From Cohnella baijiui (GTDB lineage Bacteria; Bacillota; Bacilli; Paenibacillales; Paenibacillaceae): DNA of 64,000 nucleotides. The DNA lies in the NCBI RefSeq assembly GCF_020731285.1, contig NZ_JAJFOW010000006.1, forward strand, positions 124,001 through 188,000, given 5' to 3'. The notes under the pieces are model-generated. The model saw only the letters and a program-made list of their open reading frames with translations, was not told the origin of the DNA and searched no databases. Positions 34,122 through 43,468 of this stretch are shown here, in pieces; the stretch's first letter is position 1, and each line of letters starts with the position of its first letter. Both the position numbers and the translations under genes were made by a program.

Positions 34122-35168
34122 TCATTGTATGTGGGCGGCTGCCTGCGGAGACCTGCGTTTTTTTTCGCGTCTGGCGATCGTCAGATAGCGCCGCAATTCG
34201 CGGCACAGCTGCAAGAGTGCGGCGCGCGTCTCGAATTCTTCCCGGGTTGCCGGCAGCGGCATGCCGCGGAATTGCCGCTCCAGCTCGTCCAGCGCCTGCT
34301 CGGTGTTCCCTTCGTAAAAGTCCGAGCGGACGTCGTCCGTCAGCGTCTCGAACAGCCGCGCGATGGATTCGGCCTGCGGCACCCGCTGCGAGGCGAGCGC
34401 GACGAGCTCTGACATCGCCTGGATCGACTCCAGCTGACTGCGCCGCATATGAAAATAGAGCAGCCATGGCTCGTCCTGCAGGACGAGCCTGTTGCGCCGC
34501 GTTCGCCAGATGAGCCTGTTCTCCCGGGAACGCTGTGCCGCCTCGATCCCCGCTTCGATCGCAGCCTCCGCCTCCAGCAGCTCGTTTCCGCTCCAGAGCG
34601 CGCCGGGATCCCGGAGATAGCGGGCCAGCTCCGCGAAGACGGACGCGAACATCGATTCGGTCCGCGCGCGAAGCGCGTCGAGCACCTGATTTTCCCGGGG
34701 CATGTACACCAGATTAAAAAAGGTTGCCCAGCCGAGGCCGATCGCGAGCAGCTTGAGCTCGGTCAGGATCGCGTCCGGCGTCACCTCGCCGCGCGCGAAA
34801 AGGTGGAAGACGATAACCGATCCCGTCACGATGCCGTCCTTCAGCCCGAAGCGGGTAAGCAGCGGAAACGCGATGAGAATGAACAGGCCGAGCGCCCAAA
34901 TGTGGAAGCCCACCGCGTCGAACAGCACCGAAGCGACGATCAGTCCGATCACGGAAGCGCCCAAACGGGCGAACACCGTCTTGAGCCCGCGCCATCGGGT
35001 CGTATCGACGCCCAGAATCGCCAGAATCCCGGCCGATTGCGGGTTGTCCACGTTCAGGAGAATCGCTGCGTAGATCGCCGTCAGCGTTGCGATCGCGGTT
35101 TTCATGACCCGAAGACCGATAAGCCCGAATAGTTTGTTTGACCAGGTTCGTTTGTCCGATGGCCGCAT
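34122..35168 (-). CDS. FUSC/aromatic acid exporter family membrane protein (DUF939)
   Basis: About 348 residues. The N-terminal half holds five to six hydrophobic segments (for example AIATLTAIYAAILL, LGASVIGLIVASVLF, ALGLFILIAFPLLT), with the family pattern NPQSAGILAILGVDTTRWRGL near residue 40. The C-terminal half is a soluble, helical, coiled-coil-like domain matching the ArAE_1 C-terminal region. It is predicted to export aromatic or related small acids; the substrate is unknown. The ATG at 35168 (GGAAG upstream) is preferred over one at 35222. Single gene between cotE and the M32 peptidase. Confidence 0.85.
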   Translation of the reverse strand: MRPSDKRTWSNKLFGLIGLRVMKTAIATLTAIYAAILLNVDNPQSAGILAILGVDTTRWRGLKTVFARLGASVIGLIVASVLFDAVGFHIWALGLFILIAFPLLTRFGLKDGIVTGSVIVFHLFARGEVTPDAILTELKLLAIGLGWATFFNLVYMPRENQVLDALRARTESMFASVFAELARYLRDPGALWSGNELLEAEAAIEAGIEAAQRSRENRLIWRTRRNRLVLQDEPWLLYFHMRRSQLESIQAMSELVALASQRVPQAESIARLFETLTDDVRSDFYEGNTEQALDELERQFRGMPLPATREEFETRAALLQLCRELRRYLTIARREKKRRSPQAAAHIQ

Positions 35169-35271
35169 GCCGACTTCCGCCTTCCCGCCGTTTGCCTTCG
35201 ATTGCCAAGCCGTTCTTCTCATCGTAGCAGTCCGTCCGCCGATCCGTCAAAGCGCCGGCCGGACCCCAAAC

Positions 35272-35309
35272 AAAAAACCGCATCCTCGCGCGAATCGCGC
35301 GGGATGCGG
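35272..35309 (-). terminator. Terminator after the M32 carboxypeptidase gene
   Basis: CCGCATCC...GGATGCGG with inner CGCGCG pairing forms a strong stem, followed on the minus strand by six T. Confidence 0.9.
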
Positions 35310-35323
35310 CCGGGGGCCGTCGC

Positions 35324-36850
35324 TTACAGCCGGTAGATCTCTTTGTACTTGGCCTCCAAATAGTCGCACAGGTATGACGACTGGAGCGGCTGACCGCTGA
35401 TCCGCCGGATGATCTCGGACGGCTGCAGCAGCTTGCCGAAGCGGTAGACTTCGCCGGTGAGCCATTCCTTGAGCGGGAGCAGCTCGCCCGCGGCGATCTG
35501 ATCGTTTAGCGCCGGGATCTTGCGCTGGGCGGTGTCCATGATCTGCGCGCCGTACATATTCCCCAGCGAGTAGGACGGGAAGTAGCCGAACGAACCGCCC
35601 GACCAGTGAACGTCCTGGAGCACCCCTTCGCCTGCATGTCTAGGTGAGATGCCCAGCGCGCCTTTGTACTTGTCGTTCCACACTTCCTGCAGGTCCTTCG
35701 GATGAAGCCCTTCATTAAAGAGCATCTTCTCGATTTCGTAGCGGATCATGATGTGCAGGTTGTACGTCAGCTCGTCGGCCTCGATCCGGATCAGCGACGG
35801 CTCCACCACGTTGATGCCGCGGTAGAACGCCTCAGCGCTCACTCCGTCCAGCTGGCCAGGGAAATGCCGCTGCAGCTCCGGGAAGTATCGCTCCCAGAAG
35901 CCCCGGCTGCGGCCGATCATGTTCTCCCACAAGCGCGACTGGGATTCGTGAATGCCCATGGAGGTGCCGCTGCCAAGCGGCGTGCCGGCCAAATCCTTGC
36001 CGATATTTTGCTCGTAGAGGGCGTGGCCGCCTTCGTGGATCGTTCCGAACAGCGCGCTCGTCACGTCGTCTTCCAGATAGCGGGTCGTGATGCGGACGTC
36101 GCCCGGGTTCAGCCCGGTCGCGAACGGATGTACGCTTTCGTCCAACCGGCCCGCTTCGAAGTCGTACCCCATCTGCTTCAGGATGTAAAGACTGAAGCGC
36201 TTTTGCGCGGCGACATCGAACGTTCCTTGCAGGAACGAAGTGTCCGGCCGGTCTCCGTTCGCCGCGATCGCCTCGGACAGCGGCACGAGACGGGTCCGCA
36301 GCTCGCCGAACAGGCGGTCCATCTCGGCGACGGTCGTCCCCGGCTCGTACATGTCGAGCAGCGTATCGTACGGCGTGCGCTTCACGCCCCACAAAGCGAT
36401 AAATTGCCGGTTGTAATCAATGATCCGCTCCAAATAAGGCAGGAATCCGGGAAAATCGCGGTTCGCCTTGGCTTCCTCCCAGGCGGATTCGGCCTGCGAC
36501 GTCAGCACGACGTATTCCCGGTACAGCTCGGGCGGCAGCTTGCGGTTGCGATCGTAATCCTTGCGCGTTTCCTCGACGAGCTTGCGGTCGATCTCGCCGA
36601 GCGCCTCGAACGCCGCGGGCTCCGACAACCGGTCCAGCAGCTCGCCCATCTCGGTCGAAGTCGCGATGCGGAACGTCTCTGCCGACAGCGTGCCCACCGC
36701 TTCCGATCGGAGCTCGATGCCTTTGCGCGGAGCACCCGTCCGCATGTCCCAATACACGACGCCGAGCAGCTCTTCATACTGCCTCAATTGCCGAGTTAAT
36801 TCCCGAAATCTGGTCAGCCCCTCGGGCTGCGGGTTGGCGCTGGTCGCCAT
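35324..36850 (-). CDS. M32-family thermostable carboxypeptidase
   Basis: Cytosolic zinc metallocarboxypeptidase of about 508 residues, the usual length. The HExxH zinc site is visible in GTIHEGGHALYEQ near residue 270, with the third ligand in GIHESQSRLWEN near residue 300. Other M32 markers are VYWDMRTGAPRKG near the N-terminus and FGYFPSYSLGNMYGAQ near residue 425. The ATG at 36850 is chosen because GAGGAAGG lies 9 bases upstream; the ATG at 36859 directly abuts that site. Stands alone, divergent from the Fe-S protein gene. Confidence 0.95.
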   Translation of the reverse strand: MATSANPQPEGLTRFRELTRQLRQYEELLGVVYWDMRTGAPRKGIELRSEAVGTLSAETFRIATSTEMGELLDRLSEPAAFEALGEIDRKLVEETRKDYDRNRKLPPELYREYVVLTSQAESAWEEAKANRDFPGFLPYLERIIDYNRQFIALWGVKRTPYDTLLDMYEPGTTVAEMDRLFGELRTRLVPLSEAIAANGDRPDTSFLQGTFDVAAQKRFSLYILKQMGYDFEAGRLDESVHPFATGLNPGDVRITTRYLEDDVTSALFGTIHEGGHALYEQNIGKDLAGTPLGSGTSMGIHESQSRLWENMIGRSRGFWERYFPELQRHFPGQLDGVSAEAFYRGINVVEPSLIRIEADELTYNLHIMIRYEIEKMLFNEGLHPKDLQEVWNDKYKGALGISPRHAGEGVLQDVHWSGGSFGYFPSYSLGNMYGAQIMDTAQRKIPALNDQIAAGELLPLKEWLTGEVYRFGKLLQPSEIIRRISGQPLQSSYLCDYLEAKYKEIYRL

Positions 36851-36889
36851 CGCATTCATCCTTCCTCAACTAGACTGGTAGCCGTCCCC

Positions 36890-36918
36890 TTGATCATACC
36901 CGGCCCGATCTCTATAAT
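36890..36918 (+). promoter_or_regulatory. Sigma-A-type promoter before the Fe-S protein and carbonic anhydrase genes
   Basis: TTGATC (36890-36895), a 17-base spacer and a perfect TATAAT (36913-36918). Confidence 0.75.
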
Positions 36919-36976
36919 CAACATGACGCGCAAGTTGCAGGTCCCCCTGCTGCCTGCCTGGGAAAGGGTGATCGGG

Positions 36977-37306
36977 ATGGAAGTCAAATGGAGCGCGGAA
37001 GCGGTCGACGCGCTGCGGGCGCGGTTCGGTCCGGAGGCGCGCACGTGGAAGCTCGTGTCGGACGCCGAAGGCTGCGGCTGCGCCGTCAATGGCGTGCCGG
37101 CCTTGTGGGCCGTCAACGAGCCGCTGCCTGACGACCTTCGGGCGGACGGCGGACCGGTCGAGCTCTGGTACGAGAAACGGCACGAGGTGTTTTTCGACGA
37201 CGAGATGCGGATCACCTACGACGCCGCCAAGCGGAGCTTCACGCTCGCGAGCGACGGGCAAATCTATACCAACCGGCTGGCGACGGTCGATCGCCGTCAC
37301 GGTTAA
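36977..37306 (+). CDS. Iron-sulfur cluster biosynthesis family protein (HesB/YqkB-like)
   Basis: 109-residue protein with the A-type/HesB-like fold: KWSAEAVDALRARFG at the start, then KLVSDAEGCGCAVNG with a C-G-C motif near residue 37. Classical A-type scaffolds carry three cysteines; only these two are obvious here, as in YqkB/YneR-type members, so cluster binding is uncertain. The ATG at 36977 is chosen from family alignment and the upstream AAGGG. It shares a promoter with the following carbonic anhydrase gene, 57 bases away. Confidence 0.8.
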   Translation: MEVKWSAEAVDALRARFGPEARTWKLVSDAEGCGCAVNGVPALWAVNEPLPDDLRADGGPVELWYEKRHEVFFDDEMRITYDAAKRSFTLASDGQIYTNRLATVDRRHG

Positions 37307-37363
37307 ACGGCCATTTCTAGAGAAACGGTTGAACGGCAATTTCAAGCGAGAGGGAGAGACGCG

Positions 37364-37957
37364 ATGGTGCGAAGACTGGAAGAAGTGCTGGCTTATAATG
37401 AAGCTTTTGTCGAAAGAAAAGAATATGAGGCGTATTTGCGGGACAAGCAGCCGGACAAACGGCTCGTCATCGTCACCTGCATGGACACCCGGCTGACGGA
37501 GCTGCTGCCGAAAGCGCTCAACTTGCGCAACGGCGACGCCAAAATCATCAAAAACGCGGGCGCCATCATCACCGCGCCATTCGGCAACATTATGCGGAGC
37601 ATCATCGTCGCCCTCTACGAGCTGAAGGGCGACGAAGTCATGATCATCGGCCACCATGATTGCGGCATGACCGGCATCGATCCGAACGTCGTCGTAGGCC
37701 ATATGGTCGAACGGGGCATCGACAAGCAAACGATCCGCACGCTGCATCACTCGGGCGTCGACTTCAACCGCTGGCTGACCGGCTTCGAAAACGTCACGAA
37801 GAGCGTCGAGAACAGCGTCGACATCGTGCGCAAACACCCGCTGCTCCCGCCCGGCACGCCGGTGCACGGCCTGACGATCCACCCGGAGACGGGCAAGCTG
37901 GATCTGGTGGTAGACGGCTACAAATATTTGGAGCAAACAAGCGGAAACGACTACTGA
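37364..37957 (+). CDS. Beta-class carbonic anhydrase
   Basis: Zinc enzyme of 197 residues interconverting carbon dioxide and bicarbonate. The zinc ligands and active-site dyad are visible in TCMDTR (Cys and the Asp-Arg pair) near residue 40 and in GHHDCGM (His and Cys) near residue 97. The sequence matches the short YtiB-like clade found in Firmicutes. GAGGGAGAG precedes the ATG. Convergent with the DUF309 gene. Confidence 0.94.
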   Translation: MVRRLEEVLAYNEAFVERKEYEAYLRDKQPDKRLVIVTCMDTRLTELLPKALNLRNGDAKIIKNAGAIITAPFGNIMRSIIVALYELKGDEVMIIGHHDCGMTGIDPNVVVGHMVERGIDKQTIRTLHHSGVDFNRWLTGFENVTKSVENSVDIVRKHPLLPPGTPVHGLTIHPETGKLDLVVDGYKYLEQTSGNDY

Positions 37958-37966
37958 AAAATGGCC

Positions 37967-37993
37967 GGGCGCAGCGGTATTCCGCCAGCGCCC
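37967..37993 (-). terminator. Hairpin between carbonic anhydrase and DUF309 genes
   Basis: GGGCGC/GCGCCC outer stem with inner GCGG/CCGC pairing. On the minus strand a run of five T follows a few bases later, so it may terminate the DUF309 transcript. Confidence 0.55.
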
Positions 37994-37998
37994 GTTCC

Positions 37999-38550
37999 CT
38001 AAGCCTGCCGGCGGTCTAGCGCTTTGCGCTGGGCCGATGCCGCGCGGGCTTCTTCGACTTCGGTGCGGTCCCGCGTCGCATGACGATGAACGACGTCCTC
38101 CCCGGCCGCCATGCCGTCCGCCTGCCACGCCGCGCCGAGCTCGGCGGACCGCCTCCGGGCCGCTTCCCGCAGCGCCGGCTCGCGGATGGGCAAGTTAAAA
38201 TCGTCGTAGCGCACGCCCTCGGGCTGTCCCCACGCGGCCAGTCGTTCCCGCATCATGGCGGTCAGCCGCTCGCCGTCCAGCCCGATTTCCGACATCAAGA
38301 CGCCGTCGATTTCGGCATTCGCTTTGGAGAGCAGCTTGAACGCCCCTCTGCCGTTGCCCCGGCGCGCATGATACTGCACGACCGAAAGGCGGGTCAGCAC
38401 CAGCCAACAGCCGACATGGCGCCCCCCCTTCTCCCGCTCGCGTTTCCAAAATTCCTCCATAATCTCATGACATTCGAAATAATCGCGCGTCCCGTGGTAT
38501 TCCGCCAAAAACGCGACGAATTCGGCCGGGTACGGGTAAGCTTTCTTCAT
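37999..38550 (-). CDS. DUF309 protein (YpuF-like)
   Basis: About 183 residues, all-helical. The DUF309 signature is visible as FVAFLAEYHGTRDYFECHEIMEEFWK (Y/F-E-x-H-E-x-x-E-x-x-W) near residues 9-34, with a second part GCWLVLTRLSVVQYHARRGN. Function is unknown; the conserved His and Glu residues suggest metal binding. The C-terminal ~60 residues are charged and variable. The ATG at 38550 is chosen from domain position; GGAGG lies rather far, 13 bases upstream. Confidence 0.83.
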   Translation of the reverse strand: MKKAYPYPAEFVAFLAEYHGTRDYFECHEIMEEFWKREREKGGRHVGCWLVLTRLSVVQYHARRGNGRGAFKLLSKANAEIDGVLMSEIGLDGERLTAMMRERLAAWGQPEGVRYDDFNLPIREPALREAARRRSAELGAAWQADGMAAGEDVVHRHATRDRTEVEEARAASAQRKALDRRQA

Positions 38551-38763
38551 CGCCGTTTCGGTTCCTCCCCCCGTATTCAGTTCCCCGATCGGCTGCATTT
38601 GCGCCGTTTCAGATGCCTTCAGCATACCGCAAGCAGCCGCGCGACTCAAACCTTTCGAGCCGATCGGCGTCAAAGGATCGAAAAGCGGCGAAAGATGAAA
38701 CCGCGCCCAAGGTTGTCCGTATTACCCTAATGAACCTAAATCAATCGGGGGGAATTGCACAAG

Positions 38764-39210
38764 ATGTGGAAGAAATTGCTGCTCGTATTCACTCTGTTCG
38801 CCTTCACCGTGACGATCGCGATGCCGGCTGACGTCTCGGATGCGGCGCGCAAGTCGTTCAGCTCCGGCAAAAAGTCGTTCACCAAAACGCCGTCCAAAGC
38901 GCAGGACAACGTCTCCAAGAGCACCACGGACACGAATAAATCGACCGGCGGCGCCGCTTCGACGACGCAAAACCGCGGCTTCACGAGCGGCGGCAGCTTT
39001 ATGAAAGGCATGATGATCGGCGGTCTTGCCGGCATGCTGTTCGGAGGGATGTTCGGCGGCATGGGCTTCTTCGGCGACATGCTCGGCCTGCTCGTCAACC
39101 TGGCGGCCATCTTCCTGCTCGTCATCGCGATCATGGCGGTCGTCAACGCCTTCAAGCGGCGCAGGCAGCATCAGCCGCAAGGCCCGAACGACGGTCCGCG
39201 CCGCTGGTAA
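38764..39210 (+). CDS. Small exported protein with Gly/Met-rich hydrophobic segment
   Basis: 148 residues, no named family. An N-terminal signal peptide (KKLLLVFTLFAFTVTIAMPA) is followed by a Ser/Thr/Lys-rich region of about 50 residues. Then come a Gly/Met-rich stretch (GMMIGGLAGMLFGGMFGGMGFF) and a transmembrane helix (LLVNLAAIFLLVIAIMAVV) with a basic C-terminal end. The layout is that of the N-terminal part of Tim44-like bacterial membrane proteins, without the Tim44 domain. The ATG at 38764 has GGGGGGAA 9 bases upstream. It lies 6 bases before the DUF2653 gene, so they form an operon. Confidence 0.75.
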   Translation: MWKKLLLVFTLFAFTVTIAMPADVSDAARKSFSSGKKSFTKTPSKAQDNVSKSTTDTNKSTGGAASTTQNRGFTSGGSFMKGMMIGGLAGMLFGGMFGGMGFFGDMLGLLVNLAAIFLLVIAIMAVVNAFKRRRQHQPQGPNDGPRRW

Positions 39211-39216
39211 TCGCCG

Positions 39217-39495
39217 ATGCGGATCACGATGGACGAGATCGTTAACGCAGTGTGCATCCACATGGCTGAACGGCAGGAGATGCCGGTCGCCGCGGTGGAA
39301 GTCGAATTGAACTGGGACGAAGACCAGGGCTATACGGCGGAAGTATGGGTGCAGGGACGAAGCCGTTACCTGGTGGAGGCGAACCTGAAGGAGTCGATCA
39401 TGCGGTACGTGCTGGCGGAATACGACCAGCGGGTGTATCCGTCGCAAATTTCGCTCCAGCTCGACGAAGAGATTTATGCGCAGATCGAGGCGTGA
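39217..39495 (+). CDS. DUF2653 protein (YxcD-like)
   Basis: 92-residue cytosolic protein matching DUF2653: an N-terminal helix (MDEIVNAVCIHMAERQ) and VELNWDEDQGYTAEVWVQGRSR, with YVLAEYDQRVYPSQISLQLDEE at the end. The function of the family is unknown. It is co-transcribed with the preceding small exported protein and followed by a strong terminator. Confidence 0.87.
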   Translation: MRITMDEIVNAVCIHMAERQEMPVAAVEVELNWDEDQGYTAEVWVQGRSRYLVEANLKESIMRYVLAEYDQRVYPSQISLQLDEEIYAQIEA

Positions 39496-39510
39496 GCCGA
39501 ACCTGCGTGC

Positions 39511-39543
39511 AGAGACGCTCCGAGCGGAGCGTCTCTTTTTTTT
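39511..39543 (+). terminator. Terminator after the DUF2653 gene
   Basis: AGAGACGCTC/GAGCGTCTCT stem around CGAGCG-type loop bases, followed by eight T. Confidence 0.92.
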
Positions 39544-39555
39544 GCGAGCGGACGA

Positions 39556-39615
39556 TTGACAGCTGTTGGAAGCGGTGTTACAGTAATCTCGTCAATTGGT
39601 ATTAGATTGGTATTA
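39556..39615 (+). promoter_or_regulatory. Promoter and candidate operator of the GntR/LacI - GH51 operon
   Basis: A perfect TTGACA (39556-39561), 17 bases and TACAGT (39579-39584) form the promoter. Just downstream, ATTGGTATTA occurs twice (39595-39604 and 39606-39615) with an 11-base period, a good place for repressor binding. It does not resemble the Bacillus AraR operator ATTTGTACGTACAAAT. Confidence 0.6.
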
Positions 39616-39640
39616 TACACGATTCGGAAAGGAACGCCGC

Positions 39641-40702
39641 ATGAAAGGCAAACCGCTAGTGAAAGAAAGGCTCGTGGAAGAGCTGCGCGAACGGGCGATT
39701 GCGCTGCAGACGGACGCGTACGTGCGCATCCCCTCGGAACGGGAGCTGTCGGAATCGCTAGGCGTCAGCCGCATCAGCCTGCGGTCCGCCGTGAAGACGC
39801 TCGTCGCCGAAGGGTTGCTGACGCAGGAGCAGGGCCGAGGCACCTACGTGTCGCCGAGAGCCGGCTTGCGCGAGCTCCACGTCCTCCCTTCGCCCGACAT
39901 GAAGCCGGACGACCCGTTCTACAGCGAACTGTTGGCGCGGCTCGCGAACGTGGCCGCGGTTCGGGCGTTCCGGCTCTTCATCGTGCGGCCGGAGTCGCTG
40001 CCCGAAGCGGACGCGGAAGTGCCGCTCGTCCTAATTGGCAGCGTTCCTCCGCCCGTACTGGAAGCGCTCGCAAGCTGCTACAAGCGCATCGTGCAGCTGC
40101 TCGAAGCGCCCGGAAGACCGGGCATCGCCGCGATCCGATTCGACGACGAAGCGATCGGACGCGAGGCTGCCGCACGGCTGCTGGATGCCGGACATCGCGA
40201 CGTCGTCCAGCTCGTCGGCCCGGACAAGTACGCTTCGGCCCGGCTGCGGAGTGCGGGGTTCACGGCAGCTGCGGCAGCCGTCGGACTGCGGGTGACGTCC
40301 CTTCTCGCCAAGATGAACTGGCAAGGCGGCTACGAGGCGGGCGGCGAGCTCGTCCGGCTGCTGAAGCTAGGCGAATCCGATGCGCCTACCGCCGTGTTCG
40401 CGGCCAATGACTGGATGGCGGCCGGCTTGATCCAGCGGGTCCGGGAATTCGCCATCGACGTCCCCCGCCGCCTGTCCGTGCTCGGCTGTGACGACACGCC
40501 GCTGGCGGGCCAGTTCACGCCAGGTTTGTCGACCTTCCGCCTCGACATGAAGCGCATGATCGACGAGCTGCTCGCCTTGCTGTCGGAAGGCCGCTTCGAA
40601 GATACCGCGGCTTCGGGCGAAGCGATCCGGATGGCGGCCGATTTCGTCTCCAGAGATTCGCTCGCCCCCCCATCAAACCGAGAGGAGCAAGATGAACGAT
40701 GA
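39641..40702 (+). CDS. GntR-type DNA-binding/LacI-type sensor regulator (AraR-like architecture)
   Basis: 353-residue repressor candidate. The N-terminal GntR winged helix reads [32 protein letters not shown], followed by GRGTYVSP. The rest is a LacI-type sugar-binding domain with [35 protein letters not shown] and [12 protein letters not shown]. This fusion is the design of Bacillus AraR. The linked GH51 arabinofuranosidase suggests that arabinose or an arabino-oligosaccharide is the effector. The ATG at 39641 has GGAAAGGAA upstream. Its stop overlaps the next gene (ATGA). Confidence 0.88.
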   Translation: MKGKPLVKERLVEELRERAIALQTDAYVRIPSERELSESLGVSRISLRSAVKTLVAEGLLTQEQGRGTYVSPRAGLRELHVLPSPDMKPDDPFYSELLARLANVAAVRAFRLFIVRPESLPEADAEVPLVLIGSVPPPVLEALASCYKRIVQLLEAPGRPGIAAIRFDDEAIGREAAARLLDAGHRDVVQLVGPDKYASARLRSAGFTAAAAAVGLRVTSLLAKMNWQGGYEAGGELVRLLKLGESDAPTAVFAANDWMAAGLIQRVREFAIDVPRRLSVLGCDDTPLAGQFTPGLSTFRLDMKRMIDELLALLSEGRFEDTAASGEAIRMAADFVSRDSLAPPSNREEQDER

Positions 40703-42180
40703 TCGCCATGACCTTGCGCGCCAACGCGCCGATCGGCCCCATCAACCGCAACATTTACGGACACTTTTCCGAGCATTTGGGCAGATGTATTTATGAGGGC
40801 ATCTGGGTCGGTCACGACTCCCCCATCCCCCACACGGACGGCATCCGCAACGACGTCCTAGCCGCACTGCGCAAGCTGCAGGTGCCCGTCCTCCGCTGGC
40901 CGGGCGGCTGCTTCGCCGACGAGTACCATTGGAGGGACGGCATCGGTCCGTACGAATCCCGCCCGCGCATGATCAACACGCACTGGGGCGGCGTAGTGGA
41001 AAACAATCATTTCGGCACGCACGAATTTCTCCGCCTTTGCGAGCTGATCGGAGCGGAGCCTTACATCTGCGGCAACGTGGGCAGCGGAACCGTTCAGGAA
41101 ATGCAGCAATGGGTCGAGTACATGACGTTCGACGGCGAGTCCCCCATGGCCGATCTGCGCCGCGCGAACGGTCGCGACGAGCCTTGGAAAGTCAAATATT
41201 TCGGCGTCGGCAACGAAAACTGGGGCTGCGGCGGCAACATGCGCCCGGAGTATTACGCGGACGAATACCGCCGGTATCAGACGTACGTGCGGAATTACGG
41301 AAACAATCGCATCTTCAAAATCGCCTGCGGCCCAAATGACCGCGACTACAACTGGACCGAAGTGCTCATGCGCGAAGCCGGAAAAATGATGGACGGCCTC
41401 AGCCTCCACTACTACACGCTGCCGACCGGCATCTGGCAAGACAAAGGCGACGCGACGGGCTTCGGCGAAGCCGAATGGTTCGAGACGCTGCGGCGGACGC
41501 TAGTCATGGAGGAGCTGATCGTTAAACACTCCGCCATCATGGACAAATACGATCCGGAGCGCCGGGTCGCGCTCATCATCGACGAGTGGGGAACCTGGTA
41601 CAACGTGGAGCCCGGGACGAATCCGGGATTCCTTTACCAGCAAAACACGATGCGGGACGCCCTCGTGGCCGGCGTCAACCTCAATCTGTTCCATCGCTAT
41701 TGCGAGCGCGTACGGATGACGAACATCGCGCAAATGGTTAACGTGCTTCAAGCCGTCATCCTGACGGAAGGCGAGAAGATGCTGCTCACCCCTACCTACC
41801 ACGTATTCGAAATGTACAAGGTGCATCAGGATGCCGAATCGCTGCCGGTCGACCTGGGCGACGGACCGGTCTACGCGTCCGGCGACGCGCAAATTCCGCA
41901 GCTGCACGCCTCCGCGTCCCGTGCGGCAGACGGCGCGATTCACCTGTCGGTGTGCAACCTCCATCCGACCGGCGAGGCGGACGTGGCCTGCCGGATCGAA
42001 GGCGCATCCGGCACCGGCGCGTCCGGCACGCTCCTGCGCGGCGGCGCGCTGGACGCGCACAACACCTTCGAAGCGCCGGAGACGGTCGCACCGGTCCGCT
42101 TCGAGGGCGTGACGTTCGCGGACGGCGTCGTACGCTTCACCCTGCCGCCGGCTTCGGTCGCGGTGATCAAGCTCGCCTGA
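40699..42180 (+). CDS. Alpha-N-arabinofuranosidase, GH51
   Basis: Retaining glycosidase of 493 residues that removes arabinofuranosyl groups from arabinan or arabinoxylan fragments. It lacks a signal peptide, so it acts in the cytosol on imported oligosaccharides. The TIM barrel carries the acid/base glutamate in [11 protein letters not shown] near residue 175 and the nucleophile in IIDEWGTWY near residue 295. The C-terminal beta domain follows. It starts inside the stop region of the regulator gene (ATGA overlap), so the two are co-translated. No arabinose transporter or araBAD genes are beside it. Confidence 0.94.
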   Translation: MIAMTLRANAPIGPINRNIYGHFSEHLGRCIYEGIWVGHDSPIPHTDGIRNDVLAALRKLQVPVLRWPGGCFADEYHWRDGIGPYESRPRMINTHWGGVVENNHFGTHEFLRLCELIGAEPYICGNVGSGTVQEMQQWVEYMTFDGESPMADLRRANGRDEPWKVKYFGVGNENWGCGGNMRPEYYADEYRRYQTYVRNYGNNRIFKIACGPNDRDYNWTEVLMREAGKMMDGLSLHYYTLPTGIWQDKGDATGFGEAEWFETLRRTLVMEELIVKHSAIMDKYDPERRVALIIDEWGTWYNVEPGTNPGFLYQQNTMRDALVAGVNLNLFHRYCERVRMTNIAQMVNVLQAVILTEGEKMLLTPTYHVFEMYKVHQDAESLPVDLGDGPVYASGDAQIPQLHASASRAADGAIHLSVCNLHPTGEADVACRIEGASGTGASGTLLRGGALDAHNTFEAPETVAPVRFEGVTFADGVVRFTLPPASVAVIKLA

Positions 42181-42326
42181 TTCGTTCGTCTTTTCCGCCT
42201 ATGGACGATATCCCTTTCGCTCAGAAGTTCCGCCACGGGGCTTTCCTGAACGAGCGGGATTCCGTCGCAATGCCGCTTAAACCCTTCCTGAGCGTGCGTT
42301 CGATCGGCATCATGCCGATCGAACGC

Positions 42327-42360
42327 CAAAACGCCCGCAGGCCATCGGCCTGCGGGCGTT
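42327..42360 (-). terminator. Terminator after the aldo/keto reductase gene
   Basis: AACGCCCGCAGGCC/GGCCTGCGGGCGTT, a 14-bp perfect stem around ATC. The minus strand continues with TT after the stem, giving four T in all, so it serves the minus-strand gene best and may also stop GH51 transcripts. Confidence 0.78.
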
Positions 42361-42375
42361 CCACGTTCAATGCGA

Positions 42376-43356
42376 TTACCAGGCGTAAGCGTTCGGAGCT
42401 TGACCGCCCGGTCCCGGGAAAATCTCGTCCAGACGGCGCAACGCCTGCTCATCCAGCGCGATATCGACGACGCGGAGCGCTCCCTCGAGCTGCTCCAGCG
42501 TGCGCGGGCCGATGATCGGCGCGGTTATGGCCGGCTGCGCGAGCGTCCAAGCGAGCGCGACGTTCGCTTCGCTCTCGCCGAGCTCCTTGCACAGCCCTTC
42601 GAACGCCTCGAGCTGCGCCCGGTGCTTCTCCGCGCGAGCGGGGTTGTTCGCGCGCTTGGAGCCGGGTACAGGCTTCAACGCATGTCCGCTCAACAGTCCC
42701 CCGTCCAGCGGGCTCCAGGCGATGACGCCGATGCCGAGCTCTTCAGCCGCCGGCAGCACCTCCAGCTCCGGCAGACGGCAAAGCAGACTATACTTGTGCT
42801 GCTCGGACACGAGGCCGAGCATGCGCTGGTTTTGCGCTTCGTATTGCGCCTTGACCAGATCGCGGCCGGCGAAGTTGCTGGACCCGACATAGCCGATCTT
42901 ACCCTGATGCTGCGCGACGCGGAAGCCTTCCCACAGCTCGTCCCACGAGACGTTGCGGTCGACGTGGTGCATCTGGTAGAGCTCGATGTGATCGGTCTGC
43001 AGACGACGGAGCGAGCCTTCCAGATGGCGGCGAAGCTTGTAGGCCGACAGGCCGGCCGCGCCGTTCGGACCATCCAGCGGATCGCTCATCTCCCCGTAAA
43101 ACTTCGTGGCGAGCACGACCTTCTCGCGCCGGCCCCCGCCTTGGGCGAACCAGCGTCCGATGATCTCTTCCGTCCTGCCCGCGTTTTCGCCCCAGCCGTA
43201 AACATTGGCCGTATCAAAGAAGTTGATGCCTGCGTCGAGCGCCGCGTCCATAATCCGGAACGCGTCCTTCTCCTCGGTATCGACGCCGAAGTTCATCGTG
43301 CCCAGACACAGCTTGCTCACTTTCAAGCCGGAACGTCCCAAGTTGGCATACCGCAT
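42376..43356 (-). CDS. Aldo/keto reductase
   Basis: Cytosolic NADPH-dependent oxidoreductase of 326 residues with a TIM-barrel fold. The catalytic tetrad is visible: Asp and Tyr in FFDTANVYGWGEN near residue 47, Lys in VLATKFYGE near residue 85 and His in YQMHHVD near residue 128. The NADPH site shows IAWSPLDGG and TAPIIGPRTLEQLEGAL. It is closest to the AKR general stress/YhdN-like group; the substrate is unknown. Single gene with its own terminator. Confidence 0.92.
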   Translation of the reverse strand: MRYANLGRSGLKVSKLCLGTMNFGVDTEEKDAFRIMDAALDAGINFFDTANVYGWGENAGRTEEIIGRWFAQGGGRREKVVLATKFYGEMSDPLDGPNGAAGLSAYKLRRHLEGSLRRLQTDHIELYQMHHVDRNVSWDELWEGFRVAQHQGKIGYVGSSNFAGRDLVKAQYEAQNQRMLGLVSEQHKYSLLCRLPELEVLPAAEELGIGVIAWSPLDGGLLSGHALKPVPGSKRANNPARAEKHRAQLEAFEGLCKELGESEANVALAWTLAQPAITAPIIGPRTLEQLEGALRVVDIALDEQALRRLDEIFPGPGGQAPNAYAW

Positions 43357-43468
43357 TCGCTTCTTCCTCCCTCATTTGAAAGAATCCCTTCTATTTTATC
43401 CCATCGATTCGGGAGAAGCCAATGCGAACGCGGATTCGGCCCGCCTTCGGAACGTTCGGGACCGCCGC

